A stretch of 64,000 nt of DNA. Origin: Peptoniphilus sp. ING2-D1G. Its GTDB lineage: Bacteria > Bacillota > Clostridia > Tissierellales > Peptoniphilaceae. The notes under the pieces were generated by a model. That model worked only from the letters and a program-made list of their open reading frames with translations, was not told where the DNA came from and ran no database searches. The position numbers were made by a program, and so were the translations under genes. Positions 19,926 to 29,301 of this stretch are shown here, one piece after another. The stretch covers positions 1,178,001-1,242,000 of the forward strand of contig LM997412.1 in the NCBI GenBank assembly GCA_000952975.1, in the 5' to 3' direction. Each line of letters begins with the position of its first letter. Positions within the stretch are counted from its first letter, which is position 1.

Positions 19926-20071
19926 CCATAATCTAAAACAATAATTCGTCAACTCTTTGTGAGTTTTTAAGTTTTAATGTTATTTTTCTTACATAATATA
20001 GAATTTTATCAACCTGCACCGAAAATTATTTTCTTTGCGCTTAAAATTTTAAAACTCTGTTGTTTTAAAAT

Positions 20072-20105
20072 AAAAAACAGACAGTCATAATTTATAACTA
20101 TCTGT
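20072..20105 (-). terminator. terminator after hydrolase gene
   Basis: Inverted repeat ACAGACAG / CTATCTGT (one mismatch) with a T-run on the minus strand, 11 bases beyond the hydrolase stop. Confidence 0.65.
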
Positions 20106-20115
20106 CGATTTTCAT

Positions 20116-20889
20116 TTAAAAGGATATTTTTTCTTTCATAAACCTTATTGCCTCTTCAAGCATTTGTGTAGTCAATTGATGATAAGTATACTCAAATTTT
20201 TTAAAATATATCAATTCCTTATTTTTGTACTTGTCTTTGACTTCATTGTAAAATTTTTCCATGGAATTCGGATCAACCACGCTATCTTCTGCTCCGTTGA
20301 AAAGTATCAGTGGCCTGTCCGATAAATCATCAGCTTGCACAAGAGGGTTCATCTGAATTAAAAAATCGTTCATTCTAAGTCTTTCATAGGATACCTCTTC
20401 TTCCCCTTCAATTAAACTATTGGCAATCCAACTCCAATCCATAGTTCCGTTAAAGAGGAGAGCGACTTTTAAGTTTTTCTTAAAGGTAAAAAGTCCACCT
20501 GCTGTAATAGCGCCCATGGAATGACCTCCTACAGCTATATTATCTTCATCTACATCAAGATTTTCAATTAAAAATTTATAGATCTTGGGAAACTCTTCAA
20601 CGTTATGCATTAAAACTCTCGGAAAATAGTTTTTTAATGTTTTTGCTTTTTCATAGCTCAGAGTTCCTCTTTCGCCATGAAGTCTTGATTCGGGAAGCAC
20701 AACTCTATACCCATAAGATGCTAAAATATTTCCTCTGAAAATTTGATTTTTTGCATCGCTTGACCACCCGTGATAAAATATGATAGTTTTTTTTGTTTTT
20801 TCTTGAGTCTTCGGAGTTAGTACATAAAGTGGAATATCATCCACATATGTTTTCTCAAAATCTACAAAATCAGATAATAAATATTTCAC
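20116..20889 (-). CDS. alpha/beta-hydrolase (esterase-like)
   Basis: 257 aa. Alpha/beta-hydrolase fold: oxyanion region FYHGWSSDAKNQ, nucleophile elbow GGHSMGA (Ser near residue 124), acid NGAEDSVVD and a His near TYHQL. It resembles the YitV group of small cytosolic esterases or peptidases; substrate unknown. No signal peptide. The start is GTG at 20889 after GGAGG. It lies 9 bases after ung and closes the leftward run that begins with the cation-efflux gene. Confidence 0.82.
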   Translation of the reverse strand: MKYLLSDFVDFEKTYVDDIPLYVLTPKTQEKTKKTIIFYHGWSSDAKNQIFRGNILASYGYRVVLPESRLHGERGTLSYEKAKTLKNYFPRVLMHNVEEFPKIYKFLIENLDVDEDNIAVGGHSMGAITAGGLFTFKKNLKVALLFNGTMDWSWIANSLIEGEEEVSYERLRMNDFLIQMNPLVQADDLSDRPLILFNGAEDSVVDPNSMEKFYNEVKDKYKNKELIYFKKFEYTYHQLTTQMLEEAIRFMKEKISF

Positions 20890-20898
20890 ATTTACCTC

Positions 20899-21564
20899 CT
20901 ATAATTGCCAATTCGGCGGCTCTATATTGTTATCTTCCAAAAATTTATTCGCTCTTGAAAAGGGCTTTGACCCGAAAAAACCTCTGTTTGCCGACAAGGG
21001 TGAGGGGTGTACTCCTTTTATTATCAAGTGTTTAGGATTTTTTATAAGTTTTTCCTTGGATTTTGCATGATTGCCCCAAAGTATAAATACAAGAGGCTCT
21101 TCTCTTTGAGCAAGAAGCTCTATTACTCTATCGGTGAATATTTCCCATCCGATTTTTGAATGGCTCATGGGACTGTGAGCTCTTACGCTAAGGGTGGTAT
21201 TTAAAAGCATTATTCCCTGTTTGGCCCAATTTACAAGATATCCATTCTCCGGAATATACACATTTAAATCCGAATTTAACTCCTTAAATATATTTACAAG
21301 AGAAGGTGGAATTTTTACTCCTTCTTTAACTGAAAAAGCGAGCCCATGCGCCTGATTCAAATTATGGTAAGGATCTTGTCCAAGTATCAACACCTTTACA
21401 TCACAATAATCCGTGTACTTAAAGGCATTGAATAAATCTCTTGCAGGTGGAAATACCTGAAAGTCTCTATATTCTTCTATGAGCATTTTTCTGAGTTCTT
21501 GATAATATGGTTTATTAAATTCATCTTTTAACAATTCATCCCACTTATTTCCGAATTTTATCAA
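20899..21564 (-). CDS. ung: uracil-DNA glycosylase, family 1
   Basis: 221 aa. Family 1 UDG motifs: water-activating LGQDPYHN (D64, H67), uracil pocket Phe in AFSVK, and HPSPLSANRGFFGS near residue 187 with the catalytic His. It removes uracil from DNA. The start is TTG at 21564, 7 bases after GAGG and 9 bases after the trkA stop; a repair gene at the end of a potassium-transport unit is unusual but probably just co-transcription. Confidence 0.96.
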   Translation of the reverse strand: MIKFGNKWDELLKDEFNKPYYQELRKMLIEEYRDFQVFPPARDLFNAFKYTDYCDVKVLILGQDPYHNLNQAHGLAFSVKEGVKIPPSLVNIFKELNSDLNVYIPENGYLVNWAKQGIMLLNTTLSVRAHSPMSHSKIGWEIFTDRVIELLAQREEPLVFILWGNHAKSKEKLIKNPKHLIIKGVHPSPLSANRGFFGSKPFSRANKFLEDNNIEPPNWQL

Positions 21565-21573
21565 AATATCGCC

Positions 21574-22947
21574 TCATTTAATCAAATTGTGCAAAAATCC
21601 CTGTTTGCTTTCCTCTTTTATAAATCGTCCCAGTTCCTTTGAATTTTCCTTTTTATAAAAAATAATCAAGGTGTCTCCCGCTTCAAAAATTGTATTGCCT
21701 CTTGGAATTACTACGCTTTGATCTTTTCTAACTATACCTCCGATAAGAATTCCCTTGGGCATTTGAACCTCTTTTACACGCTTTCCTATTGTAGAGCTGT
21801 CCTGCCTTATCTTAAGCTCCATGACCTCCGCTTGACCATTGAAGGTCATATGTGTGGATATTCCCCTGTCTCCGTTTAATGTTTTGATAATTATATTTGA
21901 TGCAATATCCAAAGGGTTTAAAACAGCAGTTAAGTTTAAATCGTCAAGTATGTTTACATAATCTGTAGTTATTATTTTTATCATGACCTTATCTATGTTG
22001 AATTTTTTTGCCATCATAGACAATACAATGTTTAACTCTTCATTATCGGACAAAGCAAGAAATACGTCACTTTTATCTATTTCGTTAAATTTAAAAAATT
22101 CCGCTCCCTTTAGTTTTGAATTCAGTACAAAAACCTCCGGGAAGTTTTTTCTAAATTTGTTGCATTTATCATTATCTCTACCAACTATGGTCAAATCTTC
22201 ATCTTTAAGCGTCTGTGCAAGTTGTGCGCTTATTTCATTAATTCCCAATATGGTTATTTTTTTCTTTGCCTTTTCTTCGACTATTTTAAAATGTTTCATT
22301 TTAAAGGCCATTATGTCCTTTGAAAGACCCATCAAATAAAGATAGTCATTTTCTCTTAATACGAATTCTCCATCGGGTATGATTATATCCAATCCCCTTA
22401 AAACTCCCACTACAAGTATGGTGTATAGAGAACCTATATCTTTTATTTTCTTATTTTCAAAATCAGGATCCAAATTTACGCTGTGTCCGACAACCTCTAT
22501 CTTTCCCCTTCCAAATTTATCCGATTGATAACTTATGTCGCTTTTTATTATTTCTTCAATGGAAGATACTATTTCAAAATCAGGATTTACAATTTTGTCG
22601 ATTCCCAAATAATCTCTTAAATATTGTATTTGTTCCATGGATTCAGCTTGGTTTATTCTGCATATGGTGAATTTTGCTCCCATTTTTTTTGCAAGTGTGC
22701 TTGAAAGAATGTTGGTCTTGTCGGAGTTCGTCGCAGAAACTACATAGTCGTAGGATTCTATTTTAAGTTCATTGAACAGCGCTTTATCTATCGATTTATT
22801 TTGTAATACTTTTACATTTTTCGACTCATCTATTTCTGAAAGAGCTGAGGCATTCCTGTCCATTATCACTATTGAATTATCGCTTAAACTCATAGCTTTT
22901 AAAACTTTTTTGCCTACTTTTCCGGCTCCTAAAATTAAAATTTTCAT
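21574..22947 (-). CDS. trkA: Trk/Ktr potassium uptake regulatory subunit (second copy)
   Basis: 457 aa from MKILILGAGKVG. The upstream ATG at 23007 lies inside trkH and is rejected; AAAGGAG precedes this ATG. Two TrkA-N/TrkA-C units in tandem: the first Rossmann motif is intact (GAGKVG), the second is degenerate (LGINEISAQLAQ, lacking GxGxxG), so only the first half may bind NAD(H). TrkA-C domains appear near 135-220 and 370-455. It sits on the cytosolic face of TrkH and gates K+ uptake. It lies 10 bases after trkH. The upstream copy at 24399-25784 differs by keeping both motifs. Confidence 0.9.
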   Translation of the reverse strand: MKILILGAGKVGKKVLKAMSLSDNSIVIMDRNASALSEIDESKNVKVLQNKSIDKALFNELKIESYDYVVSATNSDKTNILSSTLAKKMGAKFTICRINQAESMEQIQYLRDYLGIDKIVNPDFEIVSSIEEIIKSDISYQSDKFGRGKIEVVGHSVNLDPDFENKKIKDIGSLYTILVVGVLRGLDIIIPDGEFVLRENDYLYLMGLSKDIMAFKMKHFKIVEEKAKKKITILGINEISAQLAQTLKDEDLTIVGRDNDKCNKFRKNFPEVFVLNSKLKGAEFFKFNEIDKSDVFLALSDNEELNIVLSMMAKKFNIDKVMIKIITTDYVNILDDLNLTAVLNPLDIASNIIIKTLNGDRGISTHMTFNGQAEVMELKIRQDSSTIGKRVKEVQMPKGILIGGIVRKDQSVVIPRGNTIFEAGDTLIIFYKKENSKELGRFIKEESKQGFLHNLIK

Positions 22948-22957
22948 AATTTCTCCT

Positions 22958-24421
22958 TTAATCAGCCACCGGGTTCTTTTTCTTTGTGAAGATGCTGAAG
23001 AGCGCAATAAGCGTGAAAAATTCCAGTCTTCCCAGAAGCATTAATACACAAAACACCAATTTATAAAAGGGAGCGAAGAAGAGAAAGTTTCTTGTTGGCC
23101 CCGTCGCTCCAAAAGCAGGTCCTACATTTGATAGCATAGTCAAAGCTGAAGATATTGAGCTTAAAAAATCTATTCCGCTCAAACTTATAATAGTTGCAGC
23201 AATTAAAGCTATTATCATATATACAGCTGTAAAGGCATATATTCCCGATATGATCTCTTCGCTTAACACTCTTCCATTTACTCTTATGGGTATTACTGCA
23301 TGAGGATGAAGAATTCTTTTAACTTCCCTTTTTACCAGTTTAAATACCACCACTACTCTTATAACTTTCATTCCTCCGGCTGTAGATCCGGCACTTGAGC
23401 CTATAATCATAAGTAAAAACAATATATATTTTGAAAATGAGGGCCAAAGGTCATAGTCTGCCGTTACAAATCCCGATGTTGAAGATACGGAAGTTACCGT
23501 GAAAAAAGAATCTAATATTGATTTTCCCACTCCTCCATAGTTGTTTATGTATAAATCCACCGCTATTAAAGTAACTGCGCCAAATATTATTGCATAGTAA
23601 GCTCTGAATTCTTCATCCTTTAATATGTTTTTAATTTTTCCCTTGTATAAATAATTGTGAAGTGTAAAATTCGTTCCACAAATAATCATGAAAATGCCTA
23701 TGACTATGGGTATATAAGGTCCATAGGAAGAATAATGTCCTATGGATTTTGCCTTTGATGAAAATCCTCCTGTTCCCACTATCCCAAAGGTGTGAACAAT
23801 TGCATCAAAGGGCGTCATTTTTCCGATTAATAACAGCAAAAATAAAACTATAGTTATAACAATGTATATTTTATATAATTTTTTTGCAGTATCTGTCATC
23901 TTCGGTTCAATTTTTCCTGCCACGGGTCCGGGACTTTCAGCTTTAAAAATCTGATAGGCTCCTGTTCCTATTTTAGGTAGAAGTATTAAAGTAAACACCA
24001 ATATTCCCATTCCTCCTATCCAGTGAGTCATGCTTCTCCAGAGTATAATGGAATCGGGAAGGATTTCAGGATTTACTACTACGGTGGCTCCTGTAGTAGT
24101 AAATCCCGACACTATCTCAAAAAGGCAATCTATGTATGTAGGAAGCGAATTCGAAAAATAAAGAGGAAGAGCTCCGAATAAAGATGCTGCAATCCAAGCT
24201 GTAGATACCGTTAACAATCCGTCTCCAGGGGTAATTCTCAAGCTTTTGGTGTCAAAAAATTTTGTGGCGACGGCAAGCAAAACTAAAATTATTATTGTAA
24301 TTAAAAAGGATGAGGTGGCTCCATCCTTTATAGCAATGCTTAAAATAAGAGGAGGTAACATAAACAAAGCTTCTACTGCAAATATTATTCCTAAAATTTT
24401 AAATATTATCGCGTAATTCAC
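22958..24421 (-). CDS. trkH: Trk-type potassium channel subunit
   Basis: 487 aa from a GTG at 24421, 8 bases after AAAGAGGTGG; a GTG at 24433 overlaps that ribosome site. About 10-12 membrane segments, with four pore-loop repeats. Selectivity-filter-like segments are visible: VSGFTTTGATV, GIVGTGGFSSKAKS, SVSSTSGFVTADYDLW and LSNVGPAFG. It also has GSSAGSTAGGMKVIRVVV, typical of TrkH/KtrB. It moves K+ inward with TrkA control. The start overlaps the end of the preceding trkA copy by 23 bases. Confidence 0.93.
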   Translation of the reverse strand: MNYAIIFKILGIIFAVEALFMLPPLILSIAIKDGATSSFLITIIILVLLAVATKFFDTKSLRITPGDGLLTVSTAWIAASLFGALPLYFSNSLPTYIDCLFEIVSGFTTTGATVVVNPEILPDSIILWRSMTHWIGGMGILVFTLILLPKIGTGAYQIFKAESPGPVAGKIEPKMTDTAKKLYKIYIVITIVLFLLLLIGKMTPFDAIVHTFGIVGTGGFSSKAKSIGHYSSYGPYIPIVIGIFMIICGTNFTLHNYLYKGKIKNILKDEEFRAYYAIIFGAVTLIAVDLYINNYGGVGKSILDSFFTVTSVSSTSGFVTADYDLWPSFSKYILFLLMIIGSSAGSTAGGMKVIRVVVVFKLVKREVKRILHPHAVIPIRVNGRVLSEEIISGIYAFTAVYMIIALIAATIISLSGIDFLSSISSALTMLSNVGPAFGATGPTRNFLFFAPFYKLVFCVLMLLGRLEFFTLIALFSIFTKKKNPVAD

Positions 24422-25784
24422 TGAAGAATCCACCTCTTTTATTTTTTGAGTAAAAATATTTTTTTAAGGTATTTATATTTTCATGTCTGGAGAATACTAT
24501 TATTCTGTCTCCCGCTTTTAATTTGCTTTCCCCGTTGGGAATGATTACCCTGTTGTTTCTCACAATTGAAGTTATGAGTATTTCCCCCGGCAATGCAAGA
24601 TCCTTTATGGGTTTACTTAGCACTTCCAAATCGTTAGTCAAAAGTATCTCTGTGAACTCCGTTTCACCATCAAGCATTAAACTCACATTTAATGCTCCTT
24701 GACCCCTTACGAATTTAAGAATTGCCGATGCTGTTATTACAGATGTATTAAATGCGGCATCTATTCCCAATCTATCTATTATACTTACATAATTTGATCT
24801 TGAGATCTTAGCGACGGATTTGTATACCCCAAGTTGCTTTACAGTAAGAGCCATGAGCAAATTTGCCTCATCTATGCCCGTTGCAGACACAAAGGCATCA
24901 TAGGATTCTATCATTTCTCCATTTAATATGTTAAAATCCGTTCCATCTGCATTTATTATGATCGCTTCCGGAAGTTTTTCAGCTAATTGTGTACACCTTT
25001 CAGCGTTAATTTCTATTATGGTCACATCTATGCCATCCATTTGAAGCATTTGAGCAAGATATAGGCCGAATTTTCCTGCACCTAAGATCATAACTTTCTT
25101 CACAGACTTGTGCTTATTTATTCCTGAGTGTAACTTGTCAAAATTTTCAATATCATCTCTTGCTCCGACTATGAGTATGGAGTCATTTTCTTTTAAACAA
25201 GTTGCGCCATTGGGAATTATGGTCTTTCCTTCTCTTGTCACAGCAGTTACAAGCAAATTTCTAAATCCCGTCAAATCCATGAGTCTCTTTTCTACAAACT
25301 CCGGATCTGAACCTATATGAAAATCCACAAGCTTTATTTTTCCATTGGCAAATTCATCACTTACAAGCAAATATTTCTTTAAAAGATATTTTTCTGTAGC
25401 TAAGGCTGTTGCATATTCCGGATTTATTACTTCATCTATCCCCAATTCTTTCATGATAAACCTGATTTGGTTGTGATATTCGGGGTTTCTTACTCGTGCT
25501 ATTACCCTGTCTACCCCTAATCTTTTAGATAGGGTGGAAATTAAAACATTTGCTTCATCAGATGTTGTAGTTGCAATTAAAAGATTGTAGGTTGACAGAT
25601 CAAGCTCTTCTAAAATTTCAAAGTCCAGGGCATTTGCATTTACCGTTAAGACGTCCAAGGAGTTATTTACATTTTCAATGACATTTTCATCATTATCCAC
25701 TATTGTTACATCGCAATTTTCTAAAACTAAAGCCCTTGCAAGCTTAAATCCGAGCTTGCCTGCTCCTGCTATTAAAACTTTCAT
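24399..25784 (-). CDS. trkA: Trk potassium uptake regulatory subunit (first copy)
   Basis: 461 aa. Two complete RCK units: MKVLIAGAGKLGFKLARAL (residue 1) and VMILGAGKFGLYLAQML (near 230), both with GxGxxG, each followed by a TrkA-C domain (for example LPGEILITSIVRNNRVIIPNG cut by other residues near 400). It binds NAD(H) or nucleotides and controls TrkH. GGAGAAATA precedes the ATG. It lies 8 bases after the cation-efflux gene and overlaps trkH. Confidence 0.92.
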   Translation of the reverse strand: MKVLIAGAGKLGFKLARALVLENCDVTIVDNDENVIENVNNSLDVLTVNANALDFEILEELDLSTYNLLIATTTSDEANVLISTLSKRLGVDRVIARVRNPEYHNQIRFIMKELGIDEVINPEYATALATEKYLLKKYLLVSDEFANGKIKLVDFHIGSDPEFVEKRLMDLTGFRNLLVTAVTREGKTIIPNGATCLKENDSILIVGARDDIENFDKLHSGINKHKSVKKVMILGAGKFGLYLAQMLQMDGIDVTIIEINAERCTQLAEKLPEAIIINADGTDFNILNGEMIESYDAFVSATGIDEANLLMALTVKQLGVYKSVAKISRSNYVSIIDRLGIDAAFNTSVITASAILKFVRGQGALNVSLMLDGETEFTEILLTNDLEVLSKPIKDLALPGEILITSIVRNNRVIIPNGESKLKAGDRIIVFSRHENINTLKKYFYSKNKRGGFFSELRDNI

Positions 25785-25792
25785 TATTTCTC

Positions 25793-26941
25793 CTAATCAA
25801 AACTTCTATCAATGGTTATTATGCTGTTTTTGTTTAATCTGCTTTTTATTTTTTCACTTATTTCATCTTTTATAGTTTGTACACTGCTTTTTTTATCTAT
25901 TAATTTATCATCAACTATTACATCCACTCTTACTGTATTATCAAATATATGGATATCATGGAAAGAAAGAAGTTTTGGATCTTCCTCGATTATATCCTTC
26001 ATCACATTTACAACATCCTTTTCCGCACCATTGTATAGTCCTATAGGATCTACGTGAATAGATACATCAATATCATATTCTTTCTTTATGTCCATTTCAA
26101 TAGTGTTAATCAAACTGTGTGCATCTACCAAACTCATGTTGTACGGAATTTCAACATCAAGAGTTATATATTTTTTTGAAGGTCCGAAATTAACCACAAG
26201 CATATCGTGAACTCCCAAAATATTATCATAATTCACTATTTTATTTTCAATTTCTGCAATCAGTTCCGTAGGCACTTCTCCTATGAGTTCGCTGAAGGTT
26301 TCAGAAATCAATTCATATCCGGAATAAAGTATGAATAAACTAACAAGTACTCCTACATATCCATCTATGTGAATTTTCGTAACTTGATAAAATATTATTG
26401 TTATTACTACCACGCTTGTTACAAATACATCTGCAAGCGAATCCTTAGATTGTGCCTTTATGGGCATTGAATCTATTTTTTTTGATATTTTGTCATAGAA
26501 AAAACTCATATACAGCTTAACTAATACCGATATGACCATTATAAACACAGTGAGAAAATCAAATTTAATAGCTACAGGATTTATTATTCTGTCAATGGAA
26601 ACTTTTATAAATTGAAATCCTGTTACAAATATGAATGCCGCTACTAAAAGTGCAGAGATATACTCTATTCTTCCATGACCATAGGGATGTTCCTTATCAG
26701 GTGGTAAGTCGGAGAGTTTCGCCCCAAGTAATGTGATTATTGAAGATAATGAATCCACCAGGTTATTTATAGCATCGGCAAGTATGGAAACCGAACTTGT
26801 CGTAAAAAAAAGTATAACTTTAAACAAAACAAGCAATAAATTTAATAGTAAACCATATATCGAAGTGAACATCGATATTTTTATTCTGTCCTCTTTGTCT
26901 GTATTATAGTTTCCCCACTTTAAGATTAAATTTTCTACCAT
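25793..26941 (-). CDS. cation diffusion facilitator (metal efflux) protein
   Basis: 382 aa from ATG 26941, just after AGGGG; the GTG at 26953 overlaps that site. Six membrane segments, with metal-site-like residues in SILADAINNLVDS and SKDSLADVFVTS (Asp-rich pattern rather than HxxxD), the HPYGHGRIE motif, and a C-terminal cytoplasmic domain (residues ~215-382). It exports a divalent metal against H+. Asp-rich sites occur in Mn- and Fe-type members, but specificity is not determined. First gene of the unit leading into trkA-trkH-trkA. Confidence 0.9.
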   Translation of the reverse strand: MVENLILKWGNYNTDKEDRIKISMFTSIYGLLLNLLLVLFKVILFFTTSSVSILADAINNLVDSLSSIITLLGAKLSDLPPDKEHPYGHGRIEYISALLVAAFIFVTGFQFIKVSIDRIINPVAIKFDFLTVFIMVISVLVKLYMSFFYDKISKKIDSMPIKAQSKDSLADVFVTSVVVITIIFYQVTKIHIDGYVGVLVSLFILYSGYELISETFSELIGEVPTELIAEIENKIVNYDNILGVHDMLVVNFGPSKKYITLDVEIPYNMSLVDAHSLINTIEMDIKKEYDIDVSIHVDPIGLYNGAEKDVVNVMKDIIEEDPKLLSFHDIHIFDNTVRVDVIVDDKLIDKKSSVQTIKDEISEKIKSRLNKNSIITIDRSFD

Positions 26942-27030
26942 TTTACCCCTCACAAATTATTATTTTAAAGAATATCTGAACAATCATTATATCATTATGA
27001 AGCTCTTTGTAAAACTTATTTACTTATTTA

Positions 27031-27059
27031 TTGAAAGATTTTTAAAGGTAATGTACAAT
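27031..27059 (+). promoter_or_regulatory. promoter of the 27-30 kb operon
   Basis: TTGAAA, spacer of 17, TACAAT; the gene start follows after 17 bases with AAGGTGAT as ribosome site. Confidence 0.6.
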
Positions 27060-27076
27060 GAGTTAAGGTGATATCA

Positions 27077-27592
27077 ATGAACAAATGGACCATATATTGT
27101 GATTATACAATACTTGATGATTATAAATACAAACTAATTAAAGATGATACTTCTCTTTTTGCAGAAGTTGATTTCTATTCACCTATAAAAAGTTTTTTTA
27201 GGGGAAATAAGATATATCGTTCAAAAATTTCTATTAAGAATGAAACGGGCGATACCTTAGTCAAAATATACAAACACCATCCCACTCCCATAAAGGATGT
27301 ATTATATACCGTAGTTATCGACGATTATTCCTACACGATCAGAGAGGGCCGCAACTTTAAAATACCGGATCTTTACCTCAGAACGAACACCGGCAGATTT
27401 AACATCTGGGGCAAAGTAAATTCAAAGGAATTCGATATTATATATAAAAATAACAGCATTGCAAAAATCGAAGGACATTTTGAAAACAAAACTAAAGATT
27501 ATGACCTGCTCTTTGAAGATGAATATGCTGAATTTGAAAATCTCTTTTTAAGCGTAGTATTGATACTTGATAATATGTACCATTACTATTAG
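27077..27592 (+). CDS. tubby-like/LURP-one-type protein of unknown function
   Basis: 171 aa from ATG 27077, with AAGGTGAT before it (a GTG at 27068 overlaps this site). No membrane segment or signal peptide. The pattern of short beta strands (YRSKISIKNETGDTLVKIY, YTIREGRNFKIPDLY, WGKVNSKEFDIIY) resembles the LURP-one/scramblase-like 12-stranded barrel found in many Firmicutes. The molecular role of these bacterial proteins is not settled; lipid or membrane contact has been suggested for the fold. The lipoprotein gene follows 11 bases later, in the same operon. Confidence 0.55.
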   Translation: MNKWTIYCDYTILDDYKYKLIKDDTSLFAEVDFYSPIKSFFRGNKIYRSKISIKNETGDTLVKIYKHHPTPIKDVLYTVVIDDYSYTIREGRNFKIPDLYLRTNTGRFNIWGKVNSKEFDIIYKNNSIAKIEGHFENKTKDYDLLFEDEYAEFENLFLSVVLILDNMYHYY

Positions 27593-27603
27593 GAGGAAAT
27601 CAC

Positions 27604-28095
27604 ATGTTTTCTAAATTTTCTAAACTTTTGTCGACGATTCTCATACTTCTTTCCTTAACGGCCTGTTTCATAGCAGAAACCAAGACAATATATGATTACA
27701 GAAATAAATATATCGGAGATAATTCAAAGACAATAAACGTCGTCTCTCAACTGAATTTTGATGAATCTTTAAATTATGATCATATGGCTATTGAATATGC
27801 GGGGGATCTGAATATACTTGAGCTTTACTTCACTTCCGACACAAGTCAAATCAACGCTGATCTTGAGCTTAACCTCTTTAAAAACAGCTCAATTCTATAT
27901 GCTCTTATCGAAAATTTGGATCAAGTTGATATTTATATAAATTCTGAAGTGTGCTACAGCACAAGCAAAGAGGAAGTTGAAAATTCAGGGATTTTTTTAA
28001 AAAATTTCAACGAATATTTTAACAGCGAAGAATATTTTTATGAGTTTGAAAATGAACTCAAAGAAATTGACAGGGAAGATTTGAATAAATTATAA
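27604..28095 (+). CDS. lipoprotein with DUF4825-like domain
   Basis: 163 aa. A type II signal peptide is clear: MFSKFSKLLST..., then a lipobox LTAC with the acylated Cys near residue 21. The mature part begins with YRNKYIGDNSKTINVVSQL, which matches the conserved start of DUF4825 proteins (KYIGDNS). Acidic, probably exposed on the outer face of the membrane. AGGAGGAAATCAC precedes the ATG. Function unknown; its neighbours suggest an envelope role. Confidence 0.65.
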   Translation: MFSKFSKLLSTILILLSLTACFIAETKTIYDYRNKYIGDNSKTINVVSQLNFDESLNYDHMAIEYAGDLNILELYFTSDTSQINADLELNLFKNSSILYALIENLDQVDIYINSEVCYSTSKEEVENSGIFLKNFNEYFNSEEYFYEFENELKEIDREDLNKL

Positions 28096-28127
28096 AAAAT
28101 CTTACACCAACTTATAGGAGCAAGCCC

Positions 28128-29273
28128 ATGATGGATTACTTAAATAACAATAAAACCGGTTATAAAAAACTGCTGAGCATTTTATTAATTGCCATAGCCT
28201 TTTACTATCTATTGTTTTATATAGATAGCGTATCTGAATTTTTCGGTCGCCTAATCAATATTATCTCTCCTTTTTTAATTGGAGGAGCAATGGCTTTTAT
28301 ACTTAAAATACCGATGAATTTCTTTGAAAGAAAAGTTTTTAAAAAATTGGATAACACTAAATTTCAATCCCTTAAAAGACCCCTCTCCATAATGCTGTCT
28401 CTTTTTATTGCAATAATGATAGTTGTTTTTCTCGGTGCTTTAGTAATTCCGCAACTCATTGAATCCTTCATATCCCTGCAAAAACAGCTCCCTATTTTCG
28501 CAGAAGAATTAATAAAACTTTTAAACAACATCTCCTTTTTAGAAAAGTATGCAAGAGAACTGGAAGTGTTTTATAAAGATTTTTCCTGGAATATGTTTTT
28601 TAAAAGCATAGAAGATTTCATATTCACGGAAAATTCTAAAGTTTTATCTACAGGCTTTAACTTCACTACCTACTTGGCGAGTGGGATTACAAATTTCTTT
28701 CTTTCCATATTTTTTTCAATCTACATATTGATAGACAAGGAAAGACTCGAAAGACAATCCAAAAAATTATTAAGAGCTTTGTTGAAAAAGGAAAAATCTA
28801 ATTACATTATTTATGTAGCTTCAATTATCCATGATTATTTCTACGCCTTTATCAACGGCCAGTTGATAGATGCGGTTATAATAGGTGTGATGACCTTTGT
28901 GGGAATGACAATAATGGGAATCCCTTACAAAGGAATGATTGCGGTTTTAGTTGCTTTCTTCGATTTAATTCCTATAATCGGACCGATTATAGGAACCGCC
29001 ATAGGAATTGTGTTCATACTGATTGAATCTCCTACAAAGGCTTTGGTTTTTTTAATAATGATGGTGATTTTCCAACAAATACAAGGAAATTTTATATATC
29101 CGAAAATCATGGGAAACAGCTTAAAGCTTCCATCTATGTGGACACTCTTCGGCACAATGGTCGGAGGTTCCCTTATGGGAATTGTGGGAATGTGGTTGTT
29201 CATTCCTTTATTTGCCGTAATATACAGATTGATTTCTGAATATACAAATAATAAATTAAAAAGTCAGTCGTAA
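28128..29273 (+). CDS. AI-2E family transporter (YtvI/PerM-like)
   Basis: 381 aa, about 8 membrane helices, including the family hallmark segments PFLIGGAMAFILKIP, FFDLIPIIGPIIGTAIG and QQIQGNFIYPKIMG. Members have been linked to export of small molecules (the name comes from autoinducer-2) or to Na+/H+ exchange; substrate is not predictable. The first of two adjacent ATGs follows AGGAGCAAGCCC. It lies 32 bases after the lipoprotein. Confidence 0.9.
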   Translation: MMDYLNNNKTGYKKLLSILLIAIAFYYLLFYIDSVSEFFGRLINIISPFLIGGAMAFILKIPMNFFERKVFKKLDNTKFQSLKRPLSIMLSLFIAIMIVVFLGALVIPQLIESFISLQKQLPIFAEELIKLLNNISFLEKYARELEVFYKDFSWNMFFKSIEDFIFTENSKVLSTGFNFTTYLASGITNFFLSIFFSIYILIDKERLERQSKKLLRALLKKEKSNYIIYVASIIHDYFYAFINGQLIDAVIIGVMTFVGMTIMGIPYKGMIAVLVAFFDLIPIIGPIIGTAIGIVFILIESPTKALVFLIMMVIFQQIQGNFIYPKIMGNSLKLPSMWTLFGTMVGGSLMGIVGMWLFIPLFAVIYRLISEYTNNKLKSQS

Positions 29274-29301
29274 GCAAAAGTTAGTTTTATAGGAGGACAA
29301 T

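Noticed and set aside
19318-19944. Open frame of 208 codons opposite typA
   Set aside because: Antisense shadow; typA has all GTPase motifs.
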